From Anagrus nilaparvatae (Eukaryota; Arthropoda; Insecta; Hymenoptera; Mymaridae), in contig JAKSXM010000038.1 of NCBI GenBank assembly GCA_022575985.1, positions 170,064 to 234,063 of the forward strand: 64,000 nt of DNA, written 5' to 3'. Below are positions 1-9,414 of the stretch, piece by piece. Each line of letters begins with the position of its first letter. Within the stretch, counting starts at the first letter, position 1. Both the position numbers and the translations under genes were made by a program. Below the pieces are notes generated by a model, which ran no database searches, was not told the origin of the DNA, and saw only the letters and a list, made by a program, of their open reading frames with translations.

Positions 1-311
1 CTATGGAGAGTCGAAGGTACTCCCCGTGGTACACCCCGCGATAAGTTATTAATACCTTAAGTAGAGTTGAATTTTTTGCGGCCTATGTAACCTCCATCAG
101 TTTTTATTATCCTTTGGAAAGTCGAAATTATTCCCGCCGTAGACCCACGATCATATTACAATTTCCTAGGGAGGCTCATGGTTACTCCCACCGTTTATCC
201 GCGATCAGTTTTCAAAATCCTATAGATAGTTATTATTACATTACTCAATCGTCCGGATAATACAAAAACGAGCAGATACCAAATTAGATGACGGCTGTCC
301 AATGTATGAAA
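1..311. repeat. Partial B unit (tail only), cut by the window start
   Basis: This is the subrepeat tail of a B unit plus the leader of the next unit. It carries the CGTGGTACACC and GAATTTTTTGCGG variants seen in 549-bp B units such as 4546. It has two extra C bases relative to other copies, in the C-runs at 22-25 and 34-37. Confidence 0.9.
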
Positions 312-1080
312 TTAGATGTCGGCGGTCCCCATTGATGAAAATACGGGAGCGAGCGCAAGTTACTCGGGCGACCGTAAAACGACCGGATACCGTAATATCG
401 TTGAAGAAAACTCGATAAATTTTAAACACGGTCGTCCGGAGCAAAAGACTCTCGGAGCGAGTGGGTGTTACTCGGCCCACCGGAGAACCGGGAGACAAAC
501 CGGATACCGCGATATCGCATACTCCCGCCGGTTAACGGCGATTAGTTTCTAGAATCCTATGGAGAGTCGAAGGTACTCCCGCTGTACACCCGCGATAAGT
601 TATTAAGTAATATCGTTGAAGAAAACTCGATAAATTTTAACACGCTCGTCCGGAGCAAACGACTCTCGGAGCGAGTGGGTGTTACTCGGGCCCACCGGAG
701 AACCGGGAGACAAACCGGATACCGCGATATCGCATACTCCCGCCGGTTAACGGCGATTAGTTTCTAGAATCCTATGGAGAGTCGAAGGTACTCCCGCTGT
801 ACACCCGCGATAAGTTATTAATACCTTAAGTATAGATGAACTTTTTGCCGCCTATGTAACCGCCATCAGTTTTTATTATCCTTAGTAGAGTCCAAATTAC
901 TCCCGCCGTAGACCCACGATCATATTACAATTTCCTAGGGAGGCTCATGGTTACTCCCACCGTTTATCCGCGATCAGTTTTCAAAATCCTATAGATAGTT
1001 ATTATTACATTACTCAATCGTCCGGATTATACAAAAACGAGCAGATACCAAATTAGATGACGGCTGTCCAATGTATGAAA
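312..1080. repeat. C unit 1 (B unit with 214-bp internal tandem duplication)
   Basis: The duplicated segment runs from GTAATATCG at 392 to GTTATTAA, and a second copy starts at 607 and ends at 821. The second copy carries CAAACGAC where the first has CAAAAGAC. This unit is 769 bp rather than 766 because of three extra bases, in the runs at 327-330, 424-426 and 688-690. Confidence 0.92.
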
Positions 1081-1215
1081 TTAGATGTCGGCGGTCCCAT
1101 TGATGAAAATACGGGAACGAGCGCAAGTTACTCGGGCGACCGTAAAACGACCGGATACCGTAATATCGTTGAAGAAAACTCGAAAAATTTTAACACTCTC
1201 GACCGGAGCAAAAGA

Positions 1216-1230
1216 CACTCGGGGCGAGTG
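1216..1230. other. Short inverted repeat in A-unit core (representative)
   Basis: CACTCG (1216-1221) and CGAGTG (1225-1230) flank GGG, giving a perfect 6-bp stem. An overlapping alternative stem pairs GTGGG (1228-1232) with CCCAC (1243-1247). The 6-bp stem is specific to A units, because B units read CTCTCGGAGCGAGTG here. No function is implied. Confidence 0.6.
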
Positions 1231-1275
1231 GGTGTTACTCGGCCCACCGGAGAACTGGGAGAAAAACCGGATACC

Positions 1276-1285
1276 GCGATATCGC
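1276..1285. other. 10-bp perfect palindrome GCGATATCGC (representative)
   Basis: GCGATATCGC lies at the end of the second core segment and is present in nearly every unit (one exception: unit A 16511 reads GCGATATTGC). It is a self-complementary site that could bind a dimeric protein, or simply be chance. It is useful as a phase marker. Confidence 0.6.
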
Positions 1286-2777
1286 ATACTCCTGCCGTTT
1301 ACCGGCAATTAGTTTTTAGAATCCTAAGGAGAGTCGAAGGTACTCCCGCTGTATACCCACGTTTAGATGTATATTTTCCTTGGAGACTGATGTTTATTCC
1401 CGCCATTTACCCACTTATTTTCTCTCGTTTTCAAAATCCTATAGATAGTTATTATTACATTACTCAATCGACCGGATAATACAAAAACGAGCAGATACCA
1501 AATTAGATAACGGCTGTCCTATGTATAAAATTAGATGACGGCGGTCCCATTGATGGAAAATACGGGAGCGAGCGCAAGTTACTCTGGCGACTGTAAAACG
1601 ACTGGATACCGTAATATCGTTGAAGAAAACTCGATAAATTTTAACAACGCTCGTCCGGAGCAAAAGACTCTCGGAGCGAGTGTGTGTTACTCGGACCACC
1701 GGAGAACCGGGAGAAAAACCGGATACTGCGATATCGCATAACTCCCGCCGGTTACCAGCGATTAGTTTTTAGAATCCTATGGAGAGTCGAAGGTACTCCC
1801 GCGGTACACCCCGCGATAAGTCATTACTATTTCCAGTAGAGTCGAACTTTTTCCCGCCGATCTAACCTCCATCAGTTTTTATTATCCTTAGGAAAGTCGA
1901 AATTATTCCCGCCGTAGACCCACGATCATATTACAATTTCCTAGGGAGGCTTATCGTTACTTCCACCGTTTATCCGCGATCAGTTTTCAAAATCCTATAG
2001 ATAGTTATTATTACATTACTCAATCGTCCGGATAATACAAAAACGAGCAGATACCAAATTAGATGACGGCTGTCCAATGTATGAAATTAGATGTCGGCGG
2101 TCCCATTGATGAAAATACGGGAGCGAGCGCAAGTTAATCGAGCGACCGTAAAACGACCGGATACCGTAATATCGTTGAAGAAAACTCGAAAAATTTTAAC
2201 ACTCTCGACCGGAGCAAAAGACACTCGGGGCGAGTGGGTGTTACTCGGCCCACCGGAGAACTGGGAGAAAAACCGGATACCGCGATATCGCATACTCCTG
2301 CCGTTTACCGGCAATTAGTTTTTAGAAACCTATGGAGAGTCGAAGGTACTCCCACTGTATACCCACGATTAGATGTATATTTCCTTGGGAGACTGATGTT
2401 TACTCCCGCCATTTACCCACTTATTTTCTCTCGTTTTCAAAATCCAATAGATAGTTATTATTACATTACTCAATCGACCGGATAATACAAAAACGAGCAG
2501 ATACCAAATTAGATAACGGCTGTCCCATGTATGAAATTAGATGTCGGCGGTCCCATTGATGAAAATACGGGAGCGAGCGCAAGTTACTCTGGCGACTGTA
2601 AAACGACCGGATACTATAATATCGTTGAAGAAAACTCGATAAATTTTAACACGCTCGTCCGGAGCAAAAGACTCTCGGAGCGAGTGGGTGTTACTCGGAC
2701 CACCGGAGAACCGGGAGAAAAACCGAATACTGCGATATCGCATACTCCCGCCGGTTACCGGCGATTAGTTTTTAGAA

Positions 2778-3139
2778 TCCTATGGAGAGTCGAAGGTACT
2801 CCCGCGGTACACCCGCGATAAGTTATTAATACCTTAAGTAGAGTTGAACATTTTGCCGCCTATGTAACCGCCATCAGTTTTTATTATCCTTAGTAGAGTC
2901 GATGTTACTCCCGCTGTATACCCGCGATTAGATTTATATTTCCTTGGGAGACTGATGGTTAATCCCGCCATTTACCCACTATCAGTTCTTAAAATACTTT
3001 AACGAGTCGAGGCTACTTCCGCCGAATACCAACGATTAGTTATTTATATCCATAAGAGAGTCAAAGCTACTCCCGCGGTATACCAGCGATCTGTTATTAA
3101 CTTCCTAATGAGAGTTGTAGTTACTGCAACCATTTTATT
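2778..3139. repeat. Subrepeat array of about 54 bp, first block of L unit 1
   Basis: Seven consecutive subrepeats start at 2778, 2831, 2887, 2941, 2995, 3049 and 3103 (spacings 53, 56, 54, 54, 54, 54). Shared landmarks are a TCCTWDGGAGAGTCG-like start, TACTCCCGC near position 20, an ACCCGCGATNAGTT-like stretch and an AT-rich end. The last copy degenerates after TTACTGCAACC. The same subrepeat forms the tail of every A, B and C unit in the window. Confidence 0.88.
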
Positions 3140-3146
3140 GAATTCC

Positions 3147-3269
3147 ACATTTGCACTCCATACCTGGGACAGCCGACATCTATTTACTTACGAATATCTT
3201 ATGCGTTCCTATAAATTTCCTATGTCCTGATTTTGACAATTTCATAAACATAGTTAATTTTTATTATCA
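3147..3269. repeat. AT-rich spacer 1 of L unit with inverted box
   Basis: A stretch of about 123 bp that does not fit the 54-bp subrepeat. It contains TGGGACAGCCGACATCTA at 3165-3182, the reverse complement of the main box with one difference. It is homologous in direct orientation to spacer 2 (3661-3783), 514 bp further on, but clearly diverged from it. It recurs in all ten L units. Confidence 0.85.
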
Positions 3270-3660
3270 TCCATAAGAGGGACAAAGTTACTCTCGCTAT
3301 TCACCCGTGATCAGATGACAATTAACTTGGGAGAGTCATGGTTACTCCCACCATTTGCCCGCGATGAGTTTTTAAAATCCTATGGAGATTCGAAGCTACT
3401 CTTACTGTACACCAGCGATCAGTTACTAATATCTTAAATTGAGTTGAATCTACTCCCGCCTATTTAACCGCCATCAGATTCTATTATCCTTAGGAAAGAA
3501 GTAGTTACTCCTGCCGTTTACCCGCGGTGCCTTTTTCAATATGCTATGAAGATTCATAATTACTCCCGCCGTTTACCATCAGTTCATTTTTGATAACCGT
3601 AAAGTATTCTACAATCGTATAAAACGACCGACAAATAAGCAATTATTTATTCGTTTCTAG

Positions 3661-3783
3661 ACATTCACTCGATACCTGGGACTGCCGACATCTATTTAAT
3701 AATTACCAATAAAATAAGCGCTCCTATCAATTTCCGAAGTGCTAATTTAGACATTTCCATAGAGATAATCACGTTTTATTAGT
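3661..3783. repeat. AT-rich spacer 2 of L unit with inverted box
   Basis: The second spacer holds TGGGACTGCCGACATCTA at 3677-3694, again the inverted box with one difference. Spacer 1 and the six following subrepeats (3147-3660), compared with spacer 2 and its followers, suggest a diverged module of about 514 bp. An AATAAA at 3708-3713 is one of many AT-rich words and I assign it no function. Confidence 0.83.
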
Positions 3784-4067
3784 ATCCACAAGAGAATCGA
3801 AGCTACTCCCGCGGTACTGTCGCGATAAGTCATTACTATTTCAAGTAGAGTCGAACTTTTTCCCGCCGATCTAACCTCCATCAGTTTTTATTTTCCTTAG
3901 GAAAGTCGAAATTATTCCCGCCGTAGACCCACGATCATATTACAATTTCCTAGGGAGGCTCATCGTTACTTCCACCGTTTATCCGCGATCAGTTTTCAAA
4001 ATCCTATAGATAGTTATTATTACATTACTCAATCGTCCGGATAATACAAAAACGAGCAGATACCAAA

Positions 4068-4123
4068 TTAGATGACGGCTGTCCAATGTATGAAATTAGA
4101 TGTCGGCGGTCCCATTGATGAAA
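4068..4123. repeat. Direct 28-bp duplication carrying the conserved box (representative)
   Basis: Two copies of a 28-bp block start at 4068 (TTAGATGACGGCTGTCCAAT) and 4096 (TTAGATGTCGGCGGTCCCAT). Each continues into a TGATGAAA- or GTATGAAA-like end. The pair is present at every A, B, C and L unit start. The upstream copy is the more variable: GATAACGGCTGTCC or GATAACGGCAATCC before many B and L units. Confidence 0.87.
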
Positions 4124-7100
4124 ATACGGGAGCGAGCGCAAGTTACTCGGGCGACCGTAAAACGACCGGATACCGTAATATCGTTGAAGAAAACTCGAAA
4201 AATTTTAACACTCTCGACCGGAGCAAAAGACACTCGGGGCGAGTGGGTGTTACTCGGCCCACCGGAGAACTGGGAGAAAAACCGGATACCGCGATATCGC
4301 ATACTCCTGCCGTTTACCGGCAATTAGTTTTTAGAATCCTATGGAGAGTCGAAGGTACTCCCACTGTATACCCACGATTAGATGTATATTTCCTTGGGAG
4401 ACTGATGTTTACTCCCGCCATTTACCCACTTATTTTCTCTCGTTTTCAAAATCCAATAGATAGTTATTATTACATTACTCAATCGACCGGATAATACAAA
4501 AACGAGCAGATACCAAATTAGATAACGGCTGTCCTATGTATGAAATTAGATGTCGGCGGTCCCATTGATGAAAATACGGGAGCGAGCGCAAGTTACTCTG
4601 GCGACTGTAAAACGACCGGATACCATAATATCGTTGAAGAAAACTCGATAAATTTTAACACGCTCGTCCGGAGCAAAAGACTCTCGGAGCGAGTGGGTGT
4701 TACTCGGCCCACCGGAGAACCGGGAGAAAAACCGGATACCGCGATATCGCATACTCCCGCCGGTTACCGATTAGTTTTTAGAATCCTATGGAGAGTCGAA
4801 GGTACTCCCGTGGTACACCCGCGATAAGTTATTAATACCTTAAGTAGAGTTGAATTTTTTGCGGCCTATGTAACCTCCATCAGTTTTTATTATCCTTTGG
4901 AAAGTCGAAATTATTCCCGCCGTAGACCCACGATCATATTACAATTTCCTAGGGAGGCTCATGGTTACTCCCACCGTTTATCCGCGATCAGTTTTCAAAA
5001 TCCTATAGATAGTTATTATTACATTACTCAATCGTCCGGATAATACAAAAACGAGCAGATACCAAATTAGATGACGGCTGTCCAATGTATGAAATTAGAT
5101 GTCGGCGGTCCCATTGATGAAAATACGGGAGCGAGCGCAAGTTACTCGGGCGACCGTAAAACGACCGGATACCGTAATATCGTTGAAGAAAACTCGAAAA
5201 ATTTTAACACTCTCGACCGGAGCAAAAGACACTCGGGGCGAGTGGGTGTTACTCGGCCCACCGGAGAACCGGGAGAAAAACCGGATACCGCGATATCGCA
5301 TACTCCTGCCGTTTACCGGCAATTAGTTTTTAGAATCCTATGGAGAGTCGAAGGTACTCCCGCTGTATACCCACGATTAGATGTATATTTCCTTGGGAGA
5401 CTGATGTTTACTCCCACCATTTACCCACTTATTTTCTCTCGTTTTCAAAATCCAATAGATAGTTATTATTACATTACTCAATCGACCGGATAATACAAAA
5501 ACGAGCAGATACCAAATTAGATAACGGCTGTCCTATGTATGAAATTAGATGTCGGCGGTCCCATTGATGAAAATACGGGAGCGAGCGCAAGTTACTCTAG
5601 CGACTGTAAAACGACCGGATACCGTAATATTGTTGAAGAAAACTCGATAAATTTTAACACGCTCGTCCGGAGCAAAAGACTCTCGGAGCGAGTGGGTGTT
5701 ACTCGGCCCACCGGAGAACCGGGAGACAAACCGGATACCGCGATATCGCATACTCCCGCCGGTTAACGGCGATTAGTTTCTAGAATCCTATGGAGAGTCG
5801 AAGGTACTCCCGCTGTACACCCGCGATAAGTTATTAATACCTTAAGTATAGATGAACTTTTTGCCGCCTATGTAACCGCCATCAGTTTTTATTATCCTTA
5901 GTAGAGTCCAAATTACTCCCGCCGTAGACCCACGATCATATTACAATTTCCTAGGGAGGATCATGGTTACTCCCACCGTTTATCCGCGATCAGTTTTCAA
6001 AATCCTATAGATAGTTATTATTACATTACTCAATCGTCCGGATAATACAAAAACGAGCAGATACCAAATTAGATGACGGCTGTCCAATGTATGAAATTAG
6101 ATGTCGGCGGTCCCATTGATGAAAATACGGGAGCGAGCGCAAGTTACTCGGGCGACCGTAAAACGACCGGATACCGTAATATCGTTGAAGAAAACTCGAA
6201 AAATTTTAACACCTTCGACCGGAGCAAAAGACACTCGGGGCGAGTGGGTGTTACTCGGCCCACCGGAGAACTGGGAGAAAAACCGGATACCGCGATATCG
6301 CATACTCCTGCCGTTTACCGGCAATTAGTTTTTAGAATCCTATGGAGAGTCGAAGGTACTCCCACTGTATACCCACGATTAGATGTATATTTCCTTGGGA
6401 GACTGATGTTTACTCCCGCCATTTACCCACTTATTTTCTCTCGTTTTCAAAATCCAATAGATAGTTATTATTACATTACTCAATCGACCGGATAATACAA
6501 AAACGAGCAGATACCAAATTAGATAACGGCTGTCCTATGTATGAAATTAGATGTCGGCGGTCCCATTGATGAAAATACGGGAGCGAGCGCAAGTTACTCT
6601 GGCGACTGTAAAACGACCGGATACCATAATATCGTTGAAGAAAACTCGATAAATTTTAACACGCTCGTCCGGAGCAAAAGACTCTCGGAGCGAGTGGGTG
6701 TTACTCGGCCCACCGGAGAACCGGGAGAAAAACCGGATACCGCGATATCGCATACTCCCCGCCGGTTACCGATTAGTTTTTAGAATCCTATGGAGAGTCG
6801 AAGGTACTCCCGTGGTACACCCGCGATAAGTTATTAATACCTTAAGTAGAGTTGAATTTTTTTGCGGCCTATGTAACCTCCATCAGTTTTTATTATCCTT
6901 TGGAAAGTCGAAATTATTCCCGCCGTAGACCCACGATCATATTACAATTTCCTAGGGAGGCTCATGGTTACTCCCACCGTTTATCCGCGATCAGTTTTCA
7001 AAATCCTATAGATAGTTATTATTACATTACTCAATCGTCCGGATAATACAAAAACGAGCAGATACCAAATTAGATGACGGCTGTCCAATGTATGAAATTA

Positions 7101-8648
7101 GATGTCGGCGGTCCCATTGATGAAAATACGGGAGCGAGCGCAAGTTACTCGGGCGACCGTAAAACGACCGGATACCGTAATATCGTTGAAGAAAACTCGA
7201 TAAATTTTAACACGGTCGTCCGGAGCAAAAGACTCTCGGAGCGAGTGGGTGTTACTCGGCCCACCGGAGAACCGGGAGACAAACCGGATACCGCGATATC
7301 GCATACTCCCGCCGGTTAACGGCGATTAGTTTCTAGAATCCTATGGAGAGTCGAAGGTACTCCCGCTGTACACCCGCGATAAGTTATTAATACCTTAAGT
7401 ATAGATAAACTTTTTGCCGCCTATGTAACCGCCATCAGTTTTTATTATCCTTAGTAGAGTCCAAATTACTCCCGCCGTAGACCCACGATCATATTACAAT
7501 TTCCTAGGGAGGCTCATGGTTACTCCCACCGTTTATCCGCGATCAGTTTTCAAAATCCTATAGATAGTTCATATTACATTACTCAATCGTCCGGATTATA
7601 CAAAAACGAGCAGATACCAAATTAGATGACGGCTGTCCAATGTATGAAATTAGATGTCGGCGGGCCCATTGATGAAAATACGGGAGCGAGCGCAAGTTAC
7701 TCGGGCGACCGTAAAACGACCGGATACCGTGATATCGTTGAAGAAAACTCGAAAAATTTTAACACTCTCGACCGGAGCAAAAGACACTCGGGGCGAGTGG
7801 GTGTTACTCGGCCCACCGGAGAACTGGGAGAAAAACCGGATACCGCGATATCGCATACTCCTGCCGTTTACCGGCAATTAGTGTTTAGAATCCTATGGAG
7901 AGTCGAAGGTACTCCGGCTGTATACCCACGTTTAGATGTATATTTCCTTGGGAGACTGATGTTTACTCCCGCCATTTACCCACTTATTTTCTCTCGTTTT
8001 CAAAATCCTATAGATAGTTATTATTACATTACTCAATCGACCGGATAATACAAAAACGAGCAGATACCAAATTAGATAACGGCAATCCTATGTATAAAAT
8101 TAGATGTCGGCGGTCCCATTGATGAAAATACGGGAGCGAGCGCAAGTTACTCTGGCGACTGTAAAACGACCGGATACCGTAATATCGTTGAAGAAAACTC
8201 GATAAATTTTAACACGCTCGTCCGGAGCAAAAGACTCTCGGAGCGAGTGGGTGTTACTCGGCCCACCGGAGAACCGGGAGAAAAACCGGATACCGCGATA
8301 TCGCATACTCCCGCCGGTTACCTTTTAGTTTTTAGAATCCTATGGAGAGTCGAAGGTACTCCCGTGGTACACCCGCGATAAGTTATTAATACCTTAAGTA
8401 GAGTTGAATTTTTTGCGGCCTATGTAACCTCCATCAGTTTTTATTATCCTTTGGAAAGTCGAAATTATTCCCGCCGTAGACCCACGATCATATTACAATT
8501 TCCTAGGGAGGCTCATGGTTACTCCCACCGTTTATCCGCGATCAGTTTTCAAAATCCTATAGATAGTTATTATTACATTACTCAATCGTCCGGATAATAC
8601 AAAAACGAGCAGATACCAAATTAGATGACGGCTGTCCAATGTATGAAA
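4096..8648. repeat. A/B run (A4096 B4546 A5095 B5545 A6097 B6547 B7098 A7650 B8100)
   Basis: Mostly alternating A and B units. B 4546 and B 8100 are 549 bp because CGG is missing near the end of the core. B 6547 is 551 bp: the 549-bp form with one extra C in the run at 6757-6760 and one extra T in the run at 6857-6863. B 6547 is followed directly by B 7098. A 7650 is of the A' subtype (GGCGGGCCCATTG, CCGTGATATCG). The order from 5095 to 7650 (A B A B B A') recurs at 53433-55986. Confidence 0.92.
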
Positions 8649-9414
8649 TTAGATGTCGGCGGTCCCATTGATGAAAATACGGGAGCGAGCGCAAGTTACT
8701 CGGGCGACCGTAAAACGACCGGATACCGTAATATCGTTGAAGAAAACTCGATAAATTTTAACACGGTCGTCCGGAGCAAAAGACTCTCGGAGCGAGTGGG
8801 TGTTACTCGGCCCACCGGAGAACCGGGAGACAAACCGGATACCGCGATATCGCATACTCCCGCCGGTTAACGGCGATTAGTTTCTAGAATTCTATGGAGA
8901 GTCGAAGGTACTCCCGCTGTACACCCGCGATAAGTTATTAAGTAATATCGTTGAAGAAAACTCGATAAATTTTAACACGCTCGTCCGGAGCAAACGACTC
9001 TCGGAGCGAGTGGGTGTTACTCGGCCCACCGGAGAACCGGGAGACAAACCGGATACCGCGATATCGCATACTCCCGCCGGTTAACGGCGATTAGTTTCTA
9101 GAATCCTATGGAGAGTCGAAAGTACTCCCGCTGTACACCCGCGATAAGTTATTAATACCTTAAGTATAGATGAACTTTTTGCCGCCTATGTAACCGCCAT
9201 CAGTTTTTATTATCCTTAGTAGAGTCCAAATTACTCCCGCCGTAGACCCACGATCATATTACAATTTCCTAGGGAGGCTCATGGTTACTCCCACCGTTTA
9301 TCCGCGATCAGTTTTCAAAATCCTATAGATAGTTATTATTACATTACTCAATCGTCCGGATAATACAAAAACGAGCAGATACCAAATTAGATGACGGCTG
9401 TCCAATGTATGAAA
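8649..9414. repeat. C unit 2
   Basis: The duplicated 214-bp segments are 8728-8941 and 8942-9155, joined as GTTATTAA/GTAATATCG without obvious microhomology. The second copy has CAAACGAC and CACGCTCG where the first has CAAAAGAC and CACGGTCG. Confidence 0.93.

Larger units (their letters stand above)
1112..1285. repeat. CpG-rich core made of a diverged duplication of about 110 bp (representative unit)
   Basis: Within unit A 1081 two related segments follow each other. One runs from GGGAACGAGCG (1112) to CCGGATACCGTAATATCG. The other runs from GGGGCGAGTGG (near 1221) to CCGGATACCGCGATATCG. The word GATACC recurs at 1044, 1154 and 1270 (spacings 110 and 116), each preceded by an AAAACGA- or AAAACC-like stretch. 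The spacing is close to two subrepeats, so the core may itself derive from old subrepeats; that derivation is inference. Confidence 0.7.
1081..2536. repeat. A-B-A run (units at 1081, 1531, 2087)
   Basis: Unit A 1081 is 450 bp. Unit B 1531 is 556 bp: a 552-bp unit with four extra bases. Its tail (AAGTCATTACTATTTCCAG, then CCCGCCGATCTAACC) matches the right end of L units rather than ordinary B tails, so it looks like an L unit that lost its middle. The box of 1531 is also altered (GATGACGG instead of GATGTCGG). A 2087 has TTAATCGAGCG in its core where most A units read TTACTCGGGCG. Confidence 0.92.
2537..4095. repeat. L unit 1 (1559 bp, type L1b)
   Basis: The unit begins as a B core with direct box at 2537, then seven subrepeats start at 2778, 2831, 2887, 2941, 2995, 3049 and 3103. 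AT-rich spacer 1 follows (about 3147-3269), then six subrepeats at 3270, 3324, 3378, 3431, 3487 and 3542, then spacer 2 (about 3661-3783), then subrepeats at 3784, 3838, 3894, 3948 and 4002 leading into the next core. Each spacer holds an inverted copy of the box. Distance 2831 to 3838 is exactly 1007 bp, the excess of L over a 552-bp B unit. Confidence 0.93.

Noticed and set aside
1168..1185. CENP-B-box-like motif at ATCGTTGAAGAAAACT in the core
   Set aside because: It shares TCGTTG with the mammalian CENP-B box but lacks the required TTCG start and CGGG end, so it is not a match.
1081..1308. Antisense 68-75-codon ORFs repeated in all units
   Set aside because: They are mirror frames of the CpG-rich, stop-poor core, and their end coincides with the box by chance of sequence (TTA in the box is the stop).
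1057..1479. 140-codon ORF repeated in A units as a protein-coding gene family
   Set aside because: It is part of a tandem satellite, broken by stop codons in six A copies, overlaps open frames on both strands, has no recognisable domain, and its variants include many amino-acid changes. No start context or promoter argues for translation.
3708..3713. AATAAA polyadenylation signal in spacer 2
   Set aside because: It is a single AT-rich word in an AT-rich spacer with no gene upstream.
2778..4035. CRISPR array
   Set aside because: The 54-bp periodic units are degenerate along their full length, with no invariant short repeat alternating with unique spacers, and no cas genes are present.
2537..4095. 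Transposon insertion creating the L unit
   Set aside because: The extra 1007 bp equals the distance between two homologous subrepeats and is mostly made of the same subrepeats. I see no target-site duplication or transposase frame. The inverted boxes 512 bp apart point the same way as each other, not as terminal inverted repeats.
8100..8648. 549-bp versus 552-bp B units as distinct families
   Set aside because: The difference is a single 3-bp loss (CGG) near GGTTACCGGCGATTAG, so these are alleles of the same unit.
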